A stretch of 64,000 nucleotides of DNA. Source: MFD00082-c5 sp963697995. GTDB taxonomy: Bacteria > Chlamydiota > Chlamydiia > Chlamydiales > JAJFMB01. Below the pieces are notes generated by a model that was not told where the DNA came from, made no database searches, and saw nothing but the letters and a program-made list of their open reading frames with translations. The stretch lies in the NCBI GenBank assembly GCA_963697995.1, contig OY969110.1:682001-746000 (forward strand), given 5' to 3'. The first letter of the stretch is position 1. Every line of letters starts with the position of its first letter. Below, piece by piece: positions 7,955 to 17,253 of this stretch. The translations under genes were made by a program, and so were the position numbers.

Positions 7955-8870
7955 AAACTTCATCCGCATGGTAACTTGAGCGCACAAAAGGGCCACAAAC
8001 CATATGGGCCACCCCTAGAGCCTTTCCAAACGCTTCATACTCTTTAAAAAGCTCTAATGAAACAAACTCTTTAACACTCAATTTTTTGTGACTTGCCTGT
8101 AAATACTGACCTATTGTGATGATCGAACAACCCGCCTCATACAAATCGGCAATCGTCTCTTTAACTTCCTCTTTTGTTTCTCCCAAACCGACCATAAGGC
8201 CTGATTTGATAAGAAGAGGATTTTGCTTCATATCTCTCACATATGATAAGAATTGAAGCGTTCTATCATAGGTCGCTTTATGACGCACCTTCGGGGATAA
8301 AGAGCGCACCGTTTCGATATTGGTATTAAAAACATCAGGTTTTTTCTCTAAGATATGATCCCAGGAGTTTTTATTCCCCTCAAAATCTGATGTGAGAAGC
8401 TCGATCCTTACTTGAGGCACCTCTTGCCTTAACAGATCGACAATCTTTCCCATATGATGCGCACCCCCATCCTCCAAATCATCTCTTGCCACTTGTGTGA
8501 TCACTACATGTTTTAATTGAAGCGCTTTTACTGATTCGACAATCGCATAAGGCTCATTCTCATCGAGGGGCATTGGGGTTTTGCTGTGGGCTATATCGCA
8601 AAAACCGCAAGCTCTTGTGCATTGTTTTCCAAGAGCTAAAAATGTGGCCGTTTTTTTTGACCAACACTCTAAAAGATTTGGGCACTTAGCCTCCTCACAA
8701 ACCGTATGGAGCCTTTTTTCTCCAAGCAATTGTTTTGTTTGTAAAATCTCTTCGGTAGTGGGAAGCTTTCTGTGAAGCCAGGAAGGAAACCGTCCTGTGC
8801 CGGTTTCGGGATTTACGGGTAGACGATTGATTTTTTTGGGACGCGTATCGAAAAGTTGCTCCTCAAACAT
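7935..8870 (-). CDS. lipA: Lipoyl synthase LipA (radical SAM)
   Basis: LipA inserts two sulfur atoms into octanoyl groups on lipoyl domains of 2-oxoacid dehydrogenases. The auxiliary cluster motif CEEAKCPNLLEC is followed by the radical-SAM CxxxCxxC (CTRACGFC). Also present are the family signatures TQVARDDLEDGGA and the C-terminal RSSYHADE, whose serine ligates the auxiliary cluster. The reading frame extends to 8918, but MFEEQLFDTRPKK at 8870 fits the family and overlaps the lpdA stop by 8 bases. It forms an operon with lpdA, which acts on the same complexes. Chlamydia has the same lpdA-lipA pair next to sctJ. Confidence 0.97.
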   Translation of the reverse strand: MFEEQLFDTRPKKINRLPVNPETGTGRFPSWLHRKLPTTEEILQTKQLLGEKRLHTVCEEAKCPNLLECWSKKTATFLALGKQCTRACGFCDIAHSKTPMPLDENEPYAIVESVKALQLKHVVITQVARDDLEDGGAHHMGKIVDLLRQEVPQVRIELLTSDFEGNKNSWDHILEKKPDVFNTNIETVRSLSPKVRHKATYDRTLQFLSYVRDMKQNPLLIKSGLMVGLGETKEEVKETIADLYEAGCSIITIGQYLQASHKKLSVKEFVSLELFKEYEAFGKALGVAHMVCGPFVRSSYHADEVYGHNGF

Positions 8871-10272
8871 CGCTTGCTTTCCGTTTTGGAGGCCAATGAA
8901 GGGGAGTATTATTTGCAATGAGAGCCGCTTCCATCCACACCTCTGTCACAGTAGGATGAGCATGGATCGTCTCGGTAATTGACTCTACAGTGAGTTCATT
9001 GCCAATGGCAAGAGCCATTTCAGCAACTAATACTCCAGCATCGTGCCCAACCACTTGGGCTCCTAAAATAGCTTGAGTCTTCTTATCAGTGACGATCTGA
9101 GCAAACCCCTCAGTCTCACCGGTAGCCTGCGATTTACCAAGAGCTTGAAACGGAAATCCACTTAAAGTGGCATCATACCCCTGTTTTATCGCCTCTTTTA
9201 AGCTCAATCCACAAGTTCCAATCTCAGGTTCAGTAAAAATAACGCTCGGGATGGCATTGTAGTGCATAAATGCTTTTTGACCACACGCATTTTTTGCCGC
9301 GACAAGCCCCTGATGAGACGCTACATGAGCAAGCCACCACTTTGAGGCAATATCTCCAACTGCAAAAATATGAGGAACATTTGTCTGCATTCTTTCATTT
9401 GTTGTTATTGTTCCATCAGAATTGACTAAAACTCCTGCGGCCTCTAAACCAATTCCATCCGTATTCATTTTCCGACCAACTGATACGAGAGCGCACTCAG
9501 CCTTAAGAAGTTTTCCATCAGACAAATGAGCTGTGATCTCCCCCTTCCCTTTCTCTATTTGAGAGACAAGAGTATTGAGATGAAGAGTGATCCCCTTCTT
9601 TAAAAAAGCCTCTTGGAGGGCTGCCGAAACAGTTTCACACTCCATGGGAACTAGACGAGGCATCATTTCAACAATCGTGACAGCCGTACCAAAACTTGCA
9701 TATAAAGAAGCAAACTCGCACCCAATAACACCACCACCCACAATAAGAAGGCTTTTTGGAAGAGTGGTCATTTCAAGAAGAGAAGTGGAATCGATAATAT
9801 GTTTCTGATCAAAAGGAAAGGCACTCATCTCTTTTGGAGAGGAGCCGGTGGCTACAATGATCTTCTCTGCCTCTAAAAGAACATTTTCTTTGCCAAAAAC
9901 TTTAACCTGATGAGGAGAAACAAACTTTCCAAAACCCTCAATCAGAGTAATCCCATTTTTTTTAATTAAATTGCCGAGCCCCCCTCGCACCTGTTTGACA
10001 GCTAAATCTTTTTTTTTGACCGCTTTAGCATAGTCAAATGAGATAGGTCCGACCTCAATCCCAAACTCTTTAGCTATTTTTATCTTATTTAATAGGGTAC
10101 TTGTAGAAATAAGGGCTTTAGAGGGGATACAACCCCGATTAAGACAGGTACCCCCTAAATCGTTGGGATCGACAAGAGCCACTTTTTTGCCAAGTTGAGC
10201 GGCTTTTATAGCTGCAGGATACCCTCCAGGCCCAGCTCCCATCACGATAATATCAAATTTTTGCTCATTCAT
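8863..10272 (-). CDS. lpdA: Dihydrolipoamide dehydrogenase (E3)
   Basis: The 469-residue flavoprotein reoxidises dihydrolipoamide in pyruvate and 2-oxoglutarate dehydrogenases with NAD+. It shows the FAD-binding GAGPGGYPAAIKAAQLG and the redox-active disulfide GGTCLNRGCIPSK. The NAD-binding GGGVIGCEFAS, the second FAD motif FAVGDIA and the dimer-interface His-Glu (HAHPTVTEVWMEA) are also visible. Length is normal. It heads the lpdA-lipA-HEAT operon; a divergent promoter region lies upstream between it and the zinc-ribbon gene at 10388. Confidence 0.97.
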   Translation of the reverse strand: MNEQKFDIIVMGAGPGGYPAAIKAAQLGKKVALVDPNDLGGTCLNRGCIPSKALISTSTLLNKIKIAKEFGIEVGPISFDYAKAVKKKDLAVKQVRGGLGNLIKKNGITLIEGFGKFVSPHQVKVFGKENVLLEAEKIIVATGSSPKEMSAFPFDQKHIIDSTSLLEMTTLPKSLLIVGGGVIGCEFASLYASFGTAVTIVEMMPRLVPMECETVSAALQEAFLKKGITLHLNTLVSQIEKGKGEITAHLSDGKLLKAECALVSVGRKMNTDGIGLEAAGVLVNSDGTITTNERMQTNVPHIFAVGDIASKWWLAHVASHQGLVAAKNACGQKAFMHYNAIPSVIFTEPEIGTCGLSLKEAIKQGYDATLSGFPFQALGKSQATGETEGFAQIVTDKKTQAILGAQVVGHDAGVLVAEMALAIGNELTVESITETIHAHPTVTEVWMEAALIANNTPLHWPPKRKASDV

Positions 10273-10331
10273 AAACTTCAGAATAATTGAGTGGAGTGTT
10301 TAAGCACAAGCCCATTATCGAGTTAATAAGA

Positions 10332-10361
10332 TTGACACATGTGAAACATTTCAAGTAATAT
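10332..10361 (+). promoter_or_regulatory. Sigma-70-type promoter for the zinc-ribbon gene
   Basis: A perfect -35 TTGACA (10332-10337) is followed after 18 bases by a good -10 TAATAT (10356-10361). The predicted start lies about 20 bases before the ATG at 10388. Chlamydial sigma-66 recognises such elements. Confidence 0.7.
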
Positions 10362-10387
10362 GGAATAAACAACTACTGGTCGTTTGA

Positions 10388-10828
10388 ATGTCTAAGGCAT
10401 TAAAGAAAAAACTTTGCTGGAACTGCGAGGGGGGTGTATCCTATGAAGAAGAGAACTGCCCTTTTTGTGGTGTCTATTTAAGTCCTCATGGAAGAGAAGA
10501 GGACGATGAAGAGGAAGAGACAGACTTTTTTACCCCTCCCTACCCTACAGAAAAAGAAGAGGAAACTCCTCTTGCAAAGCCCTCTTCAAAAGAAGTCAAG
10601 CTTAATACCAGTTCAAGCGACTTAAAAAAAGTTGCAGTTCCTGTGACTCTTCTTCTCTCAGGAACGGTTTTTTTCCTCTTTGGATTAGCCCTTTTCCTCT
10701 TTTCAAGAGGTGGTCTTTTTATCTTAAGATGGAACGGTTCTTACTGGCATGTTTATCTAGGATTCGGTCTTGCCGCCCTTTTCTTCGGATGGAAATCGCT
10801 CAATAATTTAAGTGAATCAGAAACTTAA
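10388..10828 (+). CDS. Zinc-ribbon protein with two C-terminal membrane helices
   Basis: A 146-residue protein. The N-terminal zinc ribbon has CWNCEGG and CPFCG pairs about 13 residues apart. A very acidic low-complexity linker follows (residues about 37-58, DDEEEETD). Two hydrophobic helices (about 79-103 and 114-135) end the chain. This plan of cytosolic zinc ribbon plus membrane anchor recurs in the window at 29279-30472. No enzymatic motif is visible. It is a single gene with its own promoter; a MITE-like element begins 14 bases after its stop. Confidence 0.75.
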   Translation: MSKALKKKLCWNCEGGVSYEEENCPFCGVYLSPHGREEDDEEEETDFFTPPYPTEKEEETPLAKPSSKEVKLNTSSSDLKKVAVPVTLLLSGTVFFLFGLALFLFSRGGLFILRWNGSYWHVYLGFGLAALFFGWKSLNNLSESET

Positions 10829-10841
10829 TAGACCTCTTTTC

Positions 10842-11119
10842 TATTCGGCCCTGAAAAAGTCCTCTCCAATAAAAAGTGCCCCTTTTGACAAAAAAGGCGT
10901 TTTACTCCTCACCAAACCTTGGCAAGGGGGGAGCGTCGTTCACCGCATTTTTTGTTGCAAAAGGATCACTTTTTCTTTGGAGAGTGCGTGTTCCATTTGC
11001 GAAATTTTTGCAGCTTTTCTCATTGTCATATAATTAAACCTTGCAAAATAGGCTATGTCTCTCTTAATCCTTAACTGCAAATTTTTCTCAAGGAACCCTT
11101 ACTTTTTCAGGGCCGACTA
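10842..11119 (-). mobile_element. MITE-like element, full copy A (278 bp)
   Basis: The element is bounded by imperfect 19-base terminal inverted repeats, TATTCGGCCCTGAAAAAGT on the left and ACTTTTTCAGGGCCGACTA on the right. Inside lies a second inverted pair: CTCTCCAATAAAAAGTG near 10862 against CACTTTTTCTTTGGAGAG near 10967. The element can therefore fold extensively. It has no coding capacity. Copy B at 45883-46124 is the same element in the opposite orientation. A has about 35 extra bases near its right end. The final TAG of the right repeat serves as the stop codon of the minus-strand gene ending at 11117. Confidence 0.88.
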
Positions 11120-12358
11120 TTCTATTGGCGGTAATTGATAGCGAACACTCTCTCCGTTTCTAGCTCTCCATTCATTAACAAAACGATGGACTCTGTCAAA
11201 AAGAGTGTAAGGATGATGAACTTTTGCAAACTTTGGTAAAAGAGGATCGTAAATCCTCGAAAATCTTGGAGAAACTTGCCTAGATTTTAATTGGGGATCC
11301 ACATACCAAGCCCCAAAAATCACTTGAATCAAATTAATTAAAGGGTACGTTACTACAAACCCCACCTTCTTGACAGTGGGTGAAACAGGGCCCACAAGCT
11401 GTTTTATCCTATTTGGAATCAAAAAGACAACGGCGTCTTCCTCGGTTGCTATCTCAAGACCCCCAATTTTTGCACACGATTTGACATACATTAAACAGTT
11501 ATCCCCAATCGTCTGAAGAGTAAGACTATTTTCTCGATGATCATCCTCAACTTTTTTCTTAATTTTAAAAAAAGCCTCTTCAGTAATCTCAGCAGCTATA
11601 GAGCGGACCTCACAAGGCCAAAACTCAGAAACATCGGGGACCATTAATCTGGCTTTATGAACTCTAAAAGGAAATTTTACGTGGGACCAGAAATTTCTCT
11701 TAGCTCCCCTATAAAGGCCTACGCTATAAATCTCACCGGTGTTTTTATATAAACGAAACCAGGTGTGGGTATTATCAAAAGTCCCCTCCGAACAGGCACA
11801 AAACTCAAATAAGGTTTTATTACCCCATTTAGCAGGATCTTCTATTTTATACGGCCTCAACTCATCGAACTCATACATGTCAAGCTCTTCCTGAAGCCCC
11901 TTAGGCCCCCAAATCCAAGGCACTTTTCCCGATCGGTAATCAGCCCCTTGAATGTTTACAGGCGTCCAATCGACAAATACATTATTTTTCAATAATCGGA
12001 TCTTATGTTGAGCATCTTCCTCAAATTTATGATCATACGTTGCAAGGTAATTGTAGAGCTTGTATTTTTCGCAAAAATCTAAAAGCCCTTCATTCTCTTG
12101 AAAAGCCTTTTTTGAAATCCCCATCTTTGCAGCTAAAAGAGCCACTTTTAGATCTTGCACTTCAGCTTCAAACGATTTGGGAACTAGCTTCAAAAATTGC
12201 CGAATTTCCTCGAGTTTGGGATCTGAAAAAGCTTGTTTAGGCGTTAAAGGATTATTAAACGCACTCGATAAAAACCCCTCTGAACGGGCTCTATATCTTT
12301 GCCTTTTTTCCTCCTCAGATTCGAAATATCGCTCATAAACAAAATTACAAACTTGCAT
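11117..12358 (-). CDS. Hypothetical protein, possible permuted papain-like (NlpC/P60- or LRAT-type) fold
   Basis: A 413-residue protein whose ATG overlaps the secA stop by 14 bases, so the two are co-transcribed. Two segments resemble circularly permuted papain-fold enzymes, where His precedes Cys: DNTHTWFRLYKNTGEIYSVGLYRG, and later TLQTIGDNCLMYVKSCAKIGG with an Asn-Cys pair. A hydrophobic stretch (GFVVTYPLINLIQVIFGAW) lies near the C-terminus. Such folds act as peptidases, amidases or acyltransferases. The resemblance is weak and inferred by eye. The stop codon is the first three bases of a MITE terminal repeat, so the C-terminus may have been altered by insertion. Confidence 0.6.
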   Translation of the reverse strand: MQVCNFVYERYFESEEEKRQRYRARSEGFLSSAFNNPLTPKQAFSDPKLEEIRQFLKLVPKSFEAEVQDLKVALLAAKMGISKKAFQENEGLLDFCEKYKLYNYLATYDHKFEEDAQHKIRLLKNNVFVDWTPVNIQGADYRSGKVPWIWGPKGLQEELDMYEFDELRPYKIEDPAKWGNKTLFEFCACSEGTFDNTHTWFRLYKNTGEIYSVGLYRGAKRNFWSHVKFPFRVHKARLMVPDVSEFWPCEVRSIAAEITEEAFFKIKKKVEDDHRENSLTLQTIGDNCLMYVKSCAKIGGLEIATEEDAVVFLIPNRIKQLVGPVSPTVKKVGFVVTYPLINLIQVIFGAWYVDPQLKSRQVSPRFSRIYDPLLPKFAKVHHPYTLFDRVHRFVNEWRARNGESVRYQLPPIE

Positions 12359-15353
12359 TCTCTTCCTTCAATAAACCACAACATTTTTTATACTTTTTAC
12401 CACTTCCACAAGGGCAATCGTCATTGCGGCCAACTTTTGGACCCGTCATCAAAGGGGTTGAGACAGTAGGCTCTGCATTTTCAGACTCTTCCACCTCGTC
12501 GACCAAAGAACGAGTTGTTTCAAGCTGCAAGGAAGCGATTAAATCCTGCAAACTTGGAGCTTCCCTTGCAATAATCTCAAAGCGGAAAAGATCGTGCGCA
12601 ATCTCTTCTTTTAACGTTTTTCCAAACTCGTGGAAAAGCTCAAAAGCCTCGTGTTTAAACTCGGTTAATGGATCTCTTTGACCCAAAGCGCGAAGAAGCA
12701 CTTCTGAACGAAGGTGATCCATGAGAAGCAAATGGCTCTGCCAGTGTTGATCCACTTTTCTTAACATCAAATCTCTCACAGCACGAGAAGCTGGCAACAT
12801 CTCTTGAACAGATTCAGCCTCTCTACCCTTCAAAATCTTATCGTTTTCCCTCTTTTGCTTCATTTTAAAGGCCGTTACGACTTTATCCCGAACAATCTCT
12901 TCAACCCTTGCCGGATCGTCAAAATCACCCTCATCAAATGTAATAGGGAACCTCTGCATTAACCACTCTCGCAACGCTTCACTGTTTTGAGAATCGACTA
13001 GATGCTTATGAACCGCCTCTGCAACCACATCTTCCATCATAGAAATGGCAAGCAATGGTGGATCCTCAGTTCTTAAAATTTCATTTCTAAAAGCATACAC
13101 CTCTTGCCTGTGTTTATTCATCACATCGTCATACTCAAGAGTGTGTTTCCTCATCATATAATTGCGTTGTTCAATCGTTTTCTGAGCGTTTTCAATCGAG
13201 CGGTTAAGCATCGAGGCACTCATCGGCTCCCCTTCGGGAGGACGGAATCTTTGCAAAATCTCTGTCATCTTTGGAGAGGCAAAAAGACGCATCAGGTGAT
13301 CCTCAAAGGAAACGTAAAATTTAGATGAACCGGGGTCTCCCTGGCGTGCGCAACGCCCTCTTAGCTGCCTGTCAATTCGTCGCGACTGATGCCTTGTCGT
13401 TCCCATGACATAAAGCCCTCCAAGCTCAGCGACGCCAGGCTCAAGCTTAATATCTGTTCCACGACCGGCCATATTTGTCGAGATAGTAATAGCACCTCTT
13501 CTTCCCGCTTGAGCGACAATTTCAGCTTCCTGAGCATGGTGCTTTGCATTCAAAACCGTATGAGGTAGCTTATTTTGCCTAAAGATGCGAGAAAGCTTCT
13601 CAGAGATATCCACAGACTCTGTCCCGATCAAAATGGGGCGCCCTTGATTGTGAATATCGTTCACTTCCTTCAAGATGGCCTGGTATTTTTCCCTCTCGGT
13701 CATATAAATTTCATCGTTAGAATCAACTCTTTTACAAGGCTTATGGGTCGGAATCGCAAGAACATCGAGCTTATAAATCTGTTTGAGCTCATTGGCTTCA
13801 GTCATTGCCGTTCCAGTCATCCCCGCAAGCTTTTCATAGAGCCTAAAATAGTTTTGAAGAGTAATCGTAGCATATGTTTGAGTCTCTTCCTGAATTTTTA
13901 CCATCTCTTTGGCTTCGATCGCCTGGTGAAGCCCATCTGAGAAACGGCGACCAGGTTGAGGTCTTCCTGTATTTTCATCGATAATGACGATTTTTCCATC
14001 CTCTACGATGTAATCGACATCTTTTTCCATAAGAAGATGAGCTCTTAAAAGCTGTCTTAAGTTATGGGCACGCTCTTTACGCTTAGCATCCTCTTCCTGA
14101 ACAGTAATTTTTCTTCTCTCCTTCTCCTCGGCTGAAAGAGAAGTATCTTGATCGATCGTTAAAAACTCATGGCTGATATCCATCATGGTGAAATCGTCAA
14201 ACGACCCTTCGGAACCAACACACTCCGGCCAAATATGAATCCCCTTATCGGTCAACTCAAACTCTTGCCCCTTCTCATCGATATTGATAAAAAGTTGCGA
14301 TAAAGCCTCTGCTTTCTCTTTTTTGTTTTCGTTGTTGAAGTAGTAAAGATCCCATTTATCCAAAGCAGCCCTTAAATCGGGATGCTCCTTGATCCTTGCC
14401 AAAATCTTGTTTCTCGGCGTCCCCTTCCCGACGAGCCAAAGCTTCTTTAAAGCCTCACCCGCCTTATCATTCATTTTTTTAGGAAGCTCCTCCTCTTTCA
14501 AAAACCCTTCGAGTTCAAGCTCCTTCCTCGCTTCGGTCGCTAATCTATTGCAAAGATCTCTTTGACGTCTAACAAGAGCTGAAGCGCCAGCTTCAAGCTC
14601 ATGATACATCTGACGACTCTCGGGAACAGGCCCAGAGATAATAAGTGGTGTTCTCGCCTCGTCGATCAAAATCGAATCGACTTCGTCGATAATGGCAAAA
14701 TAGTGCCCTCTTTGGACCTGATCTTCTTTTCTAAAGACCATCGAATTGTCGCGCAAATAATCAAACCCAAACTCGGAAGCTGTCCCATACACAATGTCGT
14801 TTTTGTAGATCTCTTTTCTCATGTGAGGGGGAGTGGCATTGAGAATCGTTCCCGTTGTAATTCCATGCCATTTAAAAACTGCACTCATCCAGCTGCAATC
14901 TCTTGTGGCAAGGTAATCGTTTACGGTGACTAAGTGAACCGGTTTTCCCGTAAGGGCATTTAAATAAAGGGGCATCACAGCCGTCAATGTTTTTCCCTCA
15001 CCAGTCATCATTTCAGCAATTGTTCCCTTGTGAAGGGCAATAGCTCCAATAAACTGCACATCGTAGGGAACCATATCCCATTTTTGATTGTAACCAGAAA
15101 CGTGCACCTCTTGACCTACCAAACGGCGACAAGTCTCTTTAACAACCCCATACGCCTCGGCAAGCAAATCATCCAAAGGTTCCCCTTCTTGATACCTTTT
15201 CTTAAACTCTTCTGTTTTGGCTCTTAGTTGTTCGTCTGAAAGAGCCTTGTATTTTTCGGCCCATTCGTTAATAACGACGACTATTTTGGAAAACTTGCGC
15301 ACAAGACGATCTTGAGCCGAACCAAAAATCTTTTTTAAAAAACCAAACACCAT
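12345..15353 (-). CDS. secA: Preprotein translocase ATPase SecA
   Basis: SecA drives export of unfolded preproteins through SecYEG. It shows Walker A MTGEGKTLTAVMPLYL, the DEVDSILIDEARTPLIISG box, GTESVDISEKLS, NMAGRGTDIKL and RQLRGRCARQGDPG. The C-terminal zinc-binding CPCGSGKKYKKCC tail binds SecB/phospholipid in other bacteria. The length of about 1002 residues is on the long side because of a charged insertion in the first nucleotide-binding region, as in chlamydial SecA. The start at 15353 (MVFGFLKKIFG), preceded by GAGG, is preferred to 15380. Confidence 0.97.
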   Translation of the reverse strand: MVFGFLKKIFGSAQDRLVRKFSKIVVVINEWAEKYKALSDEQLRAKTEEFKKRYQEGEPLDDLLAEAYGVVKETCRRLVGQEVHVSGYNQKWDMVPYDVQFIGAIALHKGTIAEMMTGEGKTLTAVMPLYLNALTGKPVHLVTVNDYLATRDCSWMSAVFKWHGITTGTILNATPPHMRKEIYKNDIVYGTASEFGFDYLRDNSMVFRKEDQVQRGHYFAIIDEVDSILIDEARTPLIISGPVPESRQMYHELEAGASALVRRQRDLCNRLATEARKELELEGFLKEEELPKKMNDKAGEALKKLWLVGKGTPRNKILARIKEHPDLRAALDKWDLYYFNNENKKEKAEALSQLFINIDEKGQEFELTDKGIHIWPECVGSEGSFDDFTMMDISHEFLTIDQDTSLSAEEKERRKITVQEEDAKRKERAHNLRQLLRAHLLMEKDVDYIVEDGKIVIIDENTGRPQPGRRFSDGLHQAIEAKEMVKIQEETQTYATITLQNYFRLYEKLAGMTGTAMTEANELKQIYKLDVLAIPTHKPCKRVDSNDEIYMTEREKYQAILKEVNDIHNQGRPILIGTESVDISEKLSRIFRQNKLPHTVLNAKHHAQEAEIVAQAGRRGAITISTNMAGRGTDIKLEPGVAELGGLYVMGTTRHQSRRIDRQLRGRCARQGDPGSSKFYVSFEDHLMRLFASPKMTEILQRFRPPEGEPMSASMLNRSIENAQKTIEQRNYMMRKHTLEYDDVMNKHRQEVYAFRNEILRTEDPPLLAISMMEDVVAEAVHKHLVDSQNSEALREWLMQRFPITFDEGDFDDPARVEEIVRDKVVTAFKMKQKRENDKILKGREAESVQEMLPASRAVRDLMLRKVDQHWQSHLLLMDHLRSEVLLRALGQRDPLTEFKHEAFELFHEFGKTLKEEIAHDLFRFEIIAREAPSLQDLIASLQLETTRSLVDEVEESENAEPTVSTPLMTGPKVGRNDDCPCGSGKKYKKCCGLLKEENASL

Positions 15354-15490
15354 AGCAACCTCATTCAAATCAAAGCGCATTATAACATGAGCAGGATAAT
15401 GTGGGGGAGTTTTTTTTTCATCTGTTATGCTATTGCAGCGTAAATCATCGAATGGTATTATTTCTCCTTGACATCTTAAGGAGGTTTCTC

Positions 15491-16237
15491 ATGATCAGAT
15501 CGTCTAATCCTGCCCTTTCAATCGATACTTTTAGCCGTTTTGGATATGGAAAAGTTGGCGCCCAAACAATGAGTATTTCTGGCACCATCTTTAAAACACT
15601 TATTCTACTAGTCCTGGCTTTGACGACTGCTGCCTACACATGGGGAGTGTTTTTTACTTCGGGAAACCCCCAAAGCGTCTCTACCCTAATGACAGCAGGA
15701 GCAATCGGCGGCCTTATTGCAGCTTTAGCTACAATTGCTAAACCCCAATGGTCGGTGGTTACAGCGCCTCTTTATGCGGTTTGTGAAGGATTTGCGATCG
15801 GTGGACTCTCCTCACTTTTTGAAGCCTCATTCCCAGGAATTGTGATTCAAGGGGCCGCTCTTACATTCGGCACCCTTTTTTCCATGCTCCTTGCGTACCA
15901 AATGGGATTTGTTCAAGTGACAGAAAAATTTAAATTAGGTCTTTTTGCGGCCACAAGCGCATTAGCCCTAGTCTATTTCGTCTCTTTTATCCTAAGTTTT
16001 TTTGGATTCTACCCCTCATTCATGTATTCTAACGGCCTCTTTGGAATCCTTTTCAGCGTTTTCGTTGTGGGAGTCGCAGCCCTAAACCTCGTCATCGATT
16101 TTGATGTGATCGAACAAGGAGCAAGATCTCGAGCCCCCCAGTACATGGAGTGGTATGGCGGCTTTGCCCTTATGGTGACCCTTATTTGGCTTTATGTCGA
16201 ATTCCTAAGATTACTCTCTAAATTAAGAGAAAAGTAA
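15491..16237 (+). CDS. Bax inhibitor-1/YccA family membrane protein
   Basis: The ATG at 15491 sits behind a textbook AAGGAGG (15478-15484), so the upstream part of the open frame (from 15401) is rejected. The 248-residue product has seven hydrophobic helices. It carries family features such as YAVCEGFAIGGLSSLFE in the middle and FDVIEQGARSRAPQYMEWYGGFALMVTLIWLYVEFLRLL at the end. Members with the E-G-A-(R)-P-x-x-M-E-W-Y-G signature belong to the YbhL/BI-1 group, which may conduct Ca2+ or H+. It is divergent from secA. Confidence 0.9.
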   Translation: MIRSSNPALSIDTFSRFGYGKVGAQTMSISGTIFKTLILLVLALTTAAYTWGVFFTSGNPQSVSTLMTAGAIGGLIAALATIAKPQWSVVTAPLYAVCEGFAIGGLSSLFEASFPGIVIQGAALTFGTLFSMLLAYQMGFVQVTEKFKLGLFAATSALALVYFVSFILSFFGFYPSFMYSNGLFGILFSVFVVGVAALNLVIDFDVIEQGARSRAPQYMEWYGGFALMVTLIWLYVEFLRLLSKLREK

Positions 16238-16269
16238 TTGATTTTTTTGTTAAAAAATAGGAAAGAAAA

Positions 16270-16500
16270 ATGATTAATTTGGATAGTTATAATTCCTCTT
16301 TTAAAACCACCAAGACAGAGAACGTGAAGGTTCCATCATATGAGATAAAAAGCCCTTCTATTTCATATAGTTTTCCCCAAAGTAGTCATTCCTTCCTGAA
16401 TTTCCAGGTCACTAGCACCAATTTGACTCCCCTACCTGCTAACCTCTTTTCTACAGGAAATCTCTATCAGAACGAACCGAATGATTTGCATCAACCCTAG
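16270..16500 (+). CDS. Small hypothetical protein, 76 residues
   Basis: A short Ser/Thr/Asn/Pro-rich open frame (MINLDSYNSSFKTTKTENVK) lies 32 bases after the BI-1 gene, with an AGGAAAG ribosome-binding site 6 bases before the ATG. It has no cysteines, no membrane segment and no recognisable domain. Composition is compatible with an unstructured T3SS-exported peptide, but also with a chance frame. It is convergent with tatD only 3 bases away. Confidence 0.45.
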   Translation: MINLDSYNSSFKTTKTENVKVPSYEIKSPSISYSFPQSSHSFLNFQVTSTNLTPLPANLFSTGNLYQNEPNDLHQP

Positions 16501-16503
16501 AAC

Positions 16504-17253
16504 TTAAATCGCAAAAAATTTTTTGGCGTTGTTTGATGTGGCTATAATCAACTCTTCTATTGAAATATTTTTGAGTTGAGCGATATGTGACGCTGTTTCC
16601 CCAATAAATGCTGGCTCATTTTGCTGCCCCCGTTTACTTTGAGGCGCAAGATAGGGTGCGTCCGTTTCGATAAAAAGCTGCTCAAGAGGGACCATTTTAG
16701 CCACTTCCTTTAGTTCTAAACTCTTTTTAAAAGTGACAATCCCGCTTAAAGAAAGCATCCAACCTCTCTTTACAACCTCTTTTGCTTCTTCTAATGTCCC
16801 CGTAAAGCAATGGAGAACCCCTTTTTCACTTTTATACTCAGAATCGATGAGATCAAAAAAATCGGAAAAAGCCTCTCTACAATGAATCACGACGGGAAGT
16901 TTGGTTTCTAAAGCTAAATGCAAATACTTGATAAAATACTCTTTCTGTAACGATTTTTTCGAGTATTCGTAATGATAATCAAGTCCCGTCTCTCCAATGG
17001 CTACAAGCTCCCCCTTTTTTGCCGCCTCTACCACTAAAGGGAAAAAAGAAGCTCCTTCACTCTCGACATCGTGAGGAGTCGTACTTGCTGTATTGTAAAA
17101 CTTGTTTGAATTGAGTAGTCCCCTTTCAAGTGTCACCTTATCGGTGCAAATATTGATAATATGGGAAACGCCTGCAGAGGAGGCCCTCTCAAGAAGAGGG
17201 CCTAAATGAGGGTAAAGAGCATCAGATGTCAAATGCGCGTGAGTGTCTATCAT
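16504..17253 (-). CDS. tatD: TatD-family metal-dependent DNase/hydrolase
   Basis: The 249-residue TIM-barrel hydrolase has the N-terminal metal-binding MIDTHAHL and GETGLDYHYEYS. VIHCREAF, VLHCFTGT and FIETDAPYLAP complete the TatD signatures. The family cleaves DNA 3' ends and may act in repair or tRNA quality control. The ATG overlaps the dsbD stop (TAATG), so it is translationally coupled to dsbD. The same tatD-dsbD-exbB order occurs in Chlamydia (CT594-CT596, from memory). Confidence 0.95.
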   Translation of the reverse strand: MIDTHAHLTSDALYPHLGPLLERASSAGVSHIINICTDKVTLERGLLNSNKFYNTASTTPHDVESEGASFFPLVVEAAKKGELVAIGETGLDYHYEYSKKSLQKEYFIKYLHLALETKLPVVIHCREAFSDFFDLIDSEYKSEKGVLHCFTGTLEEAKEVVKRGWMLSLSGIVTFKKSLELKEVAKMVPLEQLFIETDAPYLAPQSKRGQQNEPAFIGETASHIAQLKNISIEELIIATSNNAKKFFAI

